Shown: piece after piece, positions 63,820 through 64,000 of the stretch
Numbering within the stretch: the stretch's first letter is position 1
Layout: every line of letters begins with the position of its first letter
DNA from: Leptospira biflexa serovar Patoc strain 'Patoc 1 (Paris)'
GTDB lineage: Bacteria; Spirochaetota; Leptospiria; Leptospirales; Leptospiraceae
Direction of reading: 5' to 3'
DNA length: 64,000 nucleotides
Assembly (NCBI RefSeq): GCF_000017685.1
Contig: NC_010602.1
Coordinates: 682,001-746,000, forward strand
Program-made: the position numbers and the translations under genes
The notes under the pieces: model-generated
Seen by the model: the letters and a program-made list of their open reading frames with translations, nothing else
Database searches by the model: none
What the model was told of the DNA's origin: nothing

Positions 63820-64000
63820 GTCCCAATCCTAAAACCAAACCAAATACAAGTGCAAAAATGGGAATTTGGGCTTCGGAAACATCTTTTGGCAAGATGTTTT
63901 TGGCGGTTGCAATTTGGATGTCCCGTTTCACTTCGCCAGACCGACCCACAACGGTTTGGCCATTGGCATAATCTTTAAACGGCCATAGGATAAAAAACGA
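63785..64000 (-). CDS. C-terminal part of a membrane-anchored protein (partial)
   Basis: The frame runs in from the right edge and stops at TAG 63785-63787, giving 71 residues. It has a soluble, mixed-charge section (about 1-45) and then one hydrophobic segment (IPIFALVFGLVLGLGL) before a basic/acidic tail (NRLESLQEKK). The topology suggests a C-terminal membrane helix. The product is not recognised. It converges on the ammonia-lyase and overlaps its 3' end by 35 bases. Confidence 0.6.
   Translation of the reverse strand, partial: SFFILWPFKDYANGQTVVGRSGEVKRDIQIATAKNILPKDVSEAQIPIFALVFGLVLGLGLNRLESLQEKK

Overview
The window looks like chromosomal DNA of a Leptospira species, more likely from the saprophytic side of the genus. 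The base composition is AT-rich, roughly 40% GC by eye. Many products are short lipoproteins with loose spirochaete-type lipoboxes, TTG and GTG starts are frequent, and there is a full c-type cytochrome maturation set, a MASE1-PP2C regulator and an M23 peptidase pair. The genus is an inference from gene content, not from a search. I see no rRNA, tRNA, CRISPR array, insertion sequence or prophage. Coding density is high and genes lie in short operons on both strands.

Layout. 1-2.7 kb (minus): an anti-sigma-type ATPase cut by the window edge, glutamyl-tRNA synthetase and a lipoprotein. 2.8-6.3 kb (plus): a compact type IIA topoisomerase, both subunits. 6.4-12.3 kb: a lipoprotein beta-lactamase-fold hydrolase, three small minus-strand lipoproteins and a DUF4105 (Lnb-like) envelope protein. 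12.4-18.5 kb: a DUF445/SDR/RimI operon, a TPR lipoprotein with DprA, and a Na+/Ca2+ exchanger facing a small secreted protein. 18.7-24.6 kb (minus): avtA, a 772-residue unknown membrane protein and an Orn/Lys/Arg decarboxylase. 24.7-27 kb (plus): a DegT-fold protein without its catalytic lysine, abutting an ATP-grasp protein.

27-35 kb: a discoidin-like secreted protein, CutA, a GST-like protein, two tandem M23 peptidase paralogues, a DUF2237 protein, a secreted P1-nuclease/phospholipase C-fold protein, an SH3b protein and a membrane-anchored unknown. 35.2-40.1 kb: a FadI-like thiolase, ilvC and a lipoprotein cluster containing a duplicated family. 40.1-47.3 kb (minus): MASE1-PP2C phosphatase, an ABC-F ATPase and a five-PAS hybrid histidine kinase. 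47.3-52.8 kb (plus): a TPR protein with a CHAT-like tail, a CorC-type protein, and coaC and coaB as separate genes. 52.7-55.3 kb: DUF486, a sirtuin and bioF. 55.4-58.5 kb (minus): ccmE-ccmF-ccmH. 58.6-64 kb: a DUF218 membrane protein, a small unknown, a metallo-beta-lactamase-fold hydrolase, an ion antiporter, an MIO-type ammonia-lyase and the tail of one more membrane protein.

The parts most likely to hold undescribed biology are: (1) the DegT-fold/ATP-grasp pair; (2) the compact topoisomerase; (3) the cytochrome maturation operon with a cysteine-type CcmE and a CcmH-like protein with rearranged cysteines; (4) the MIO-enzyme with an altered GNFHG motif; and (5) several small regulatory structures: a possible short RNA or attenuator at 31.4 kb, a 15-codon leader at 39.6 kb and a Crp/Fnr-like palindrome at 59.9 kb. 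Most of the window is otherwise housekeeping and envelope biology.
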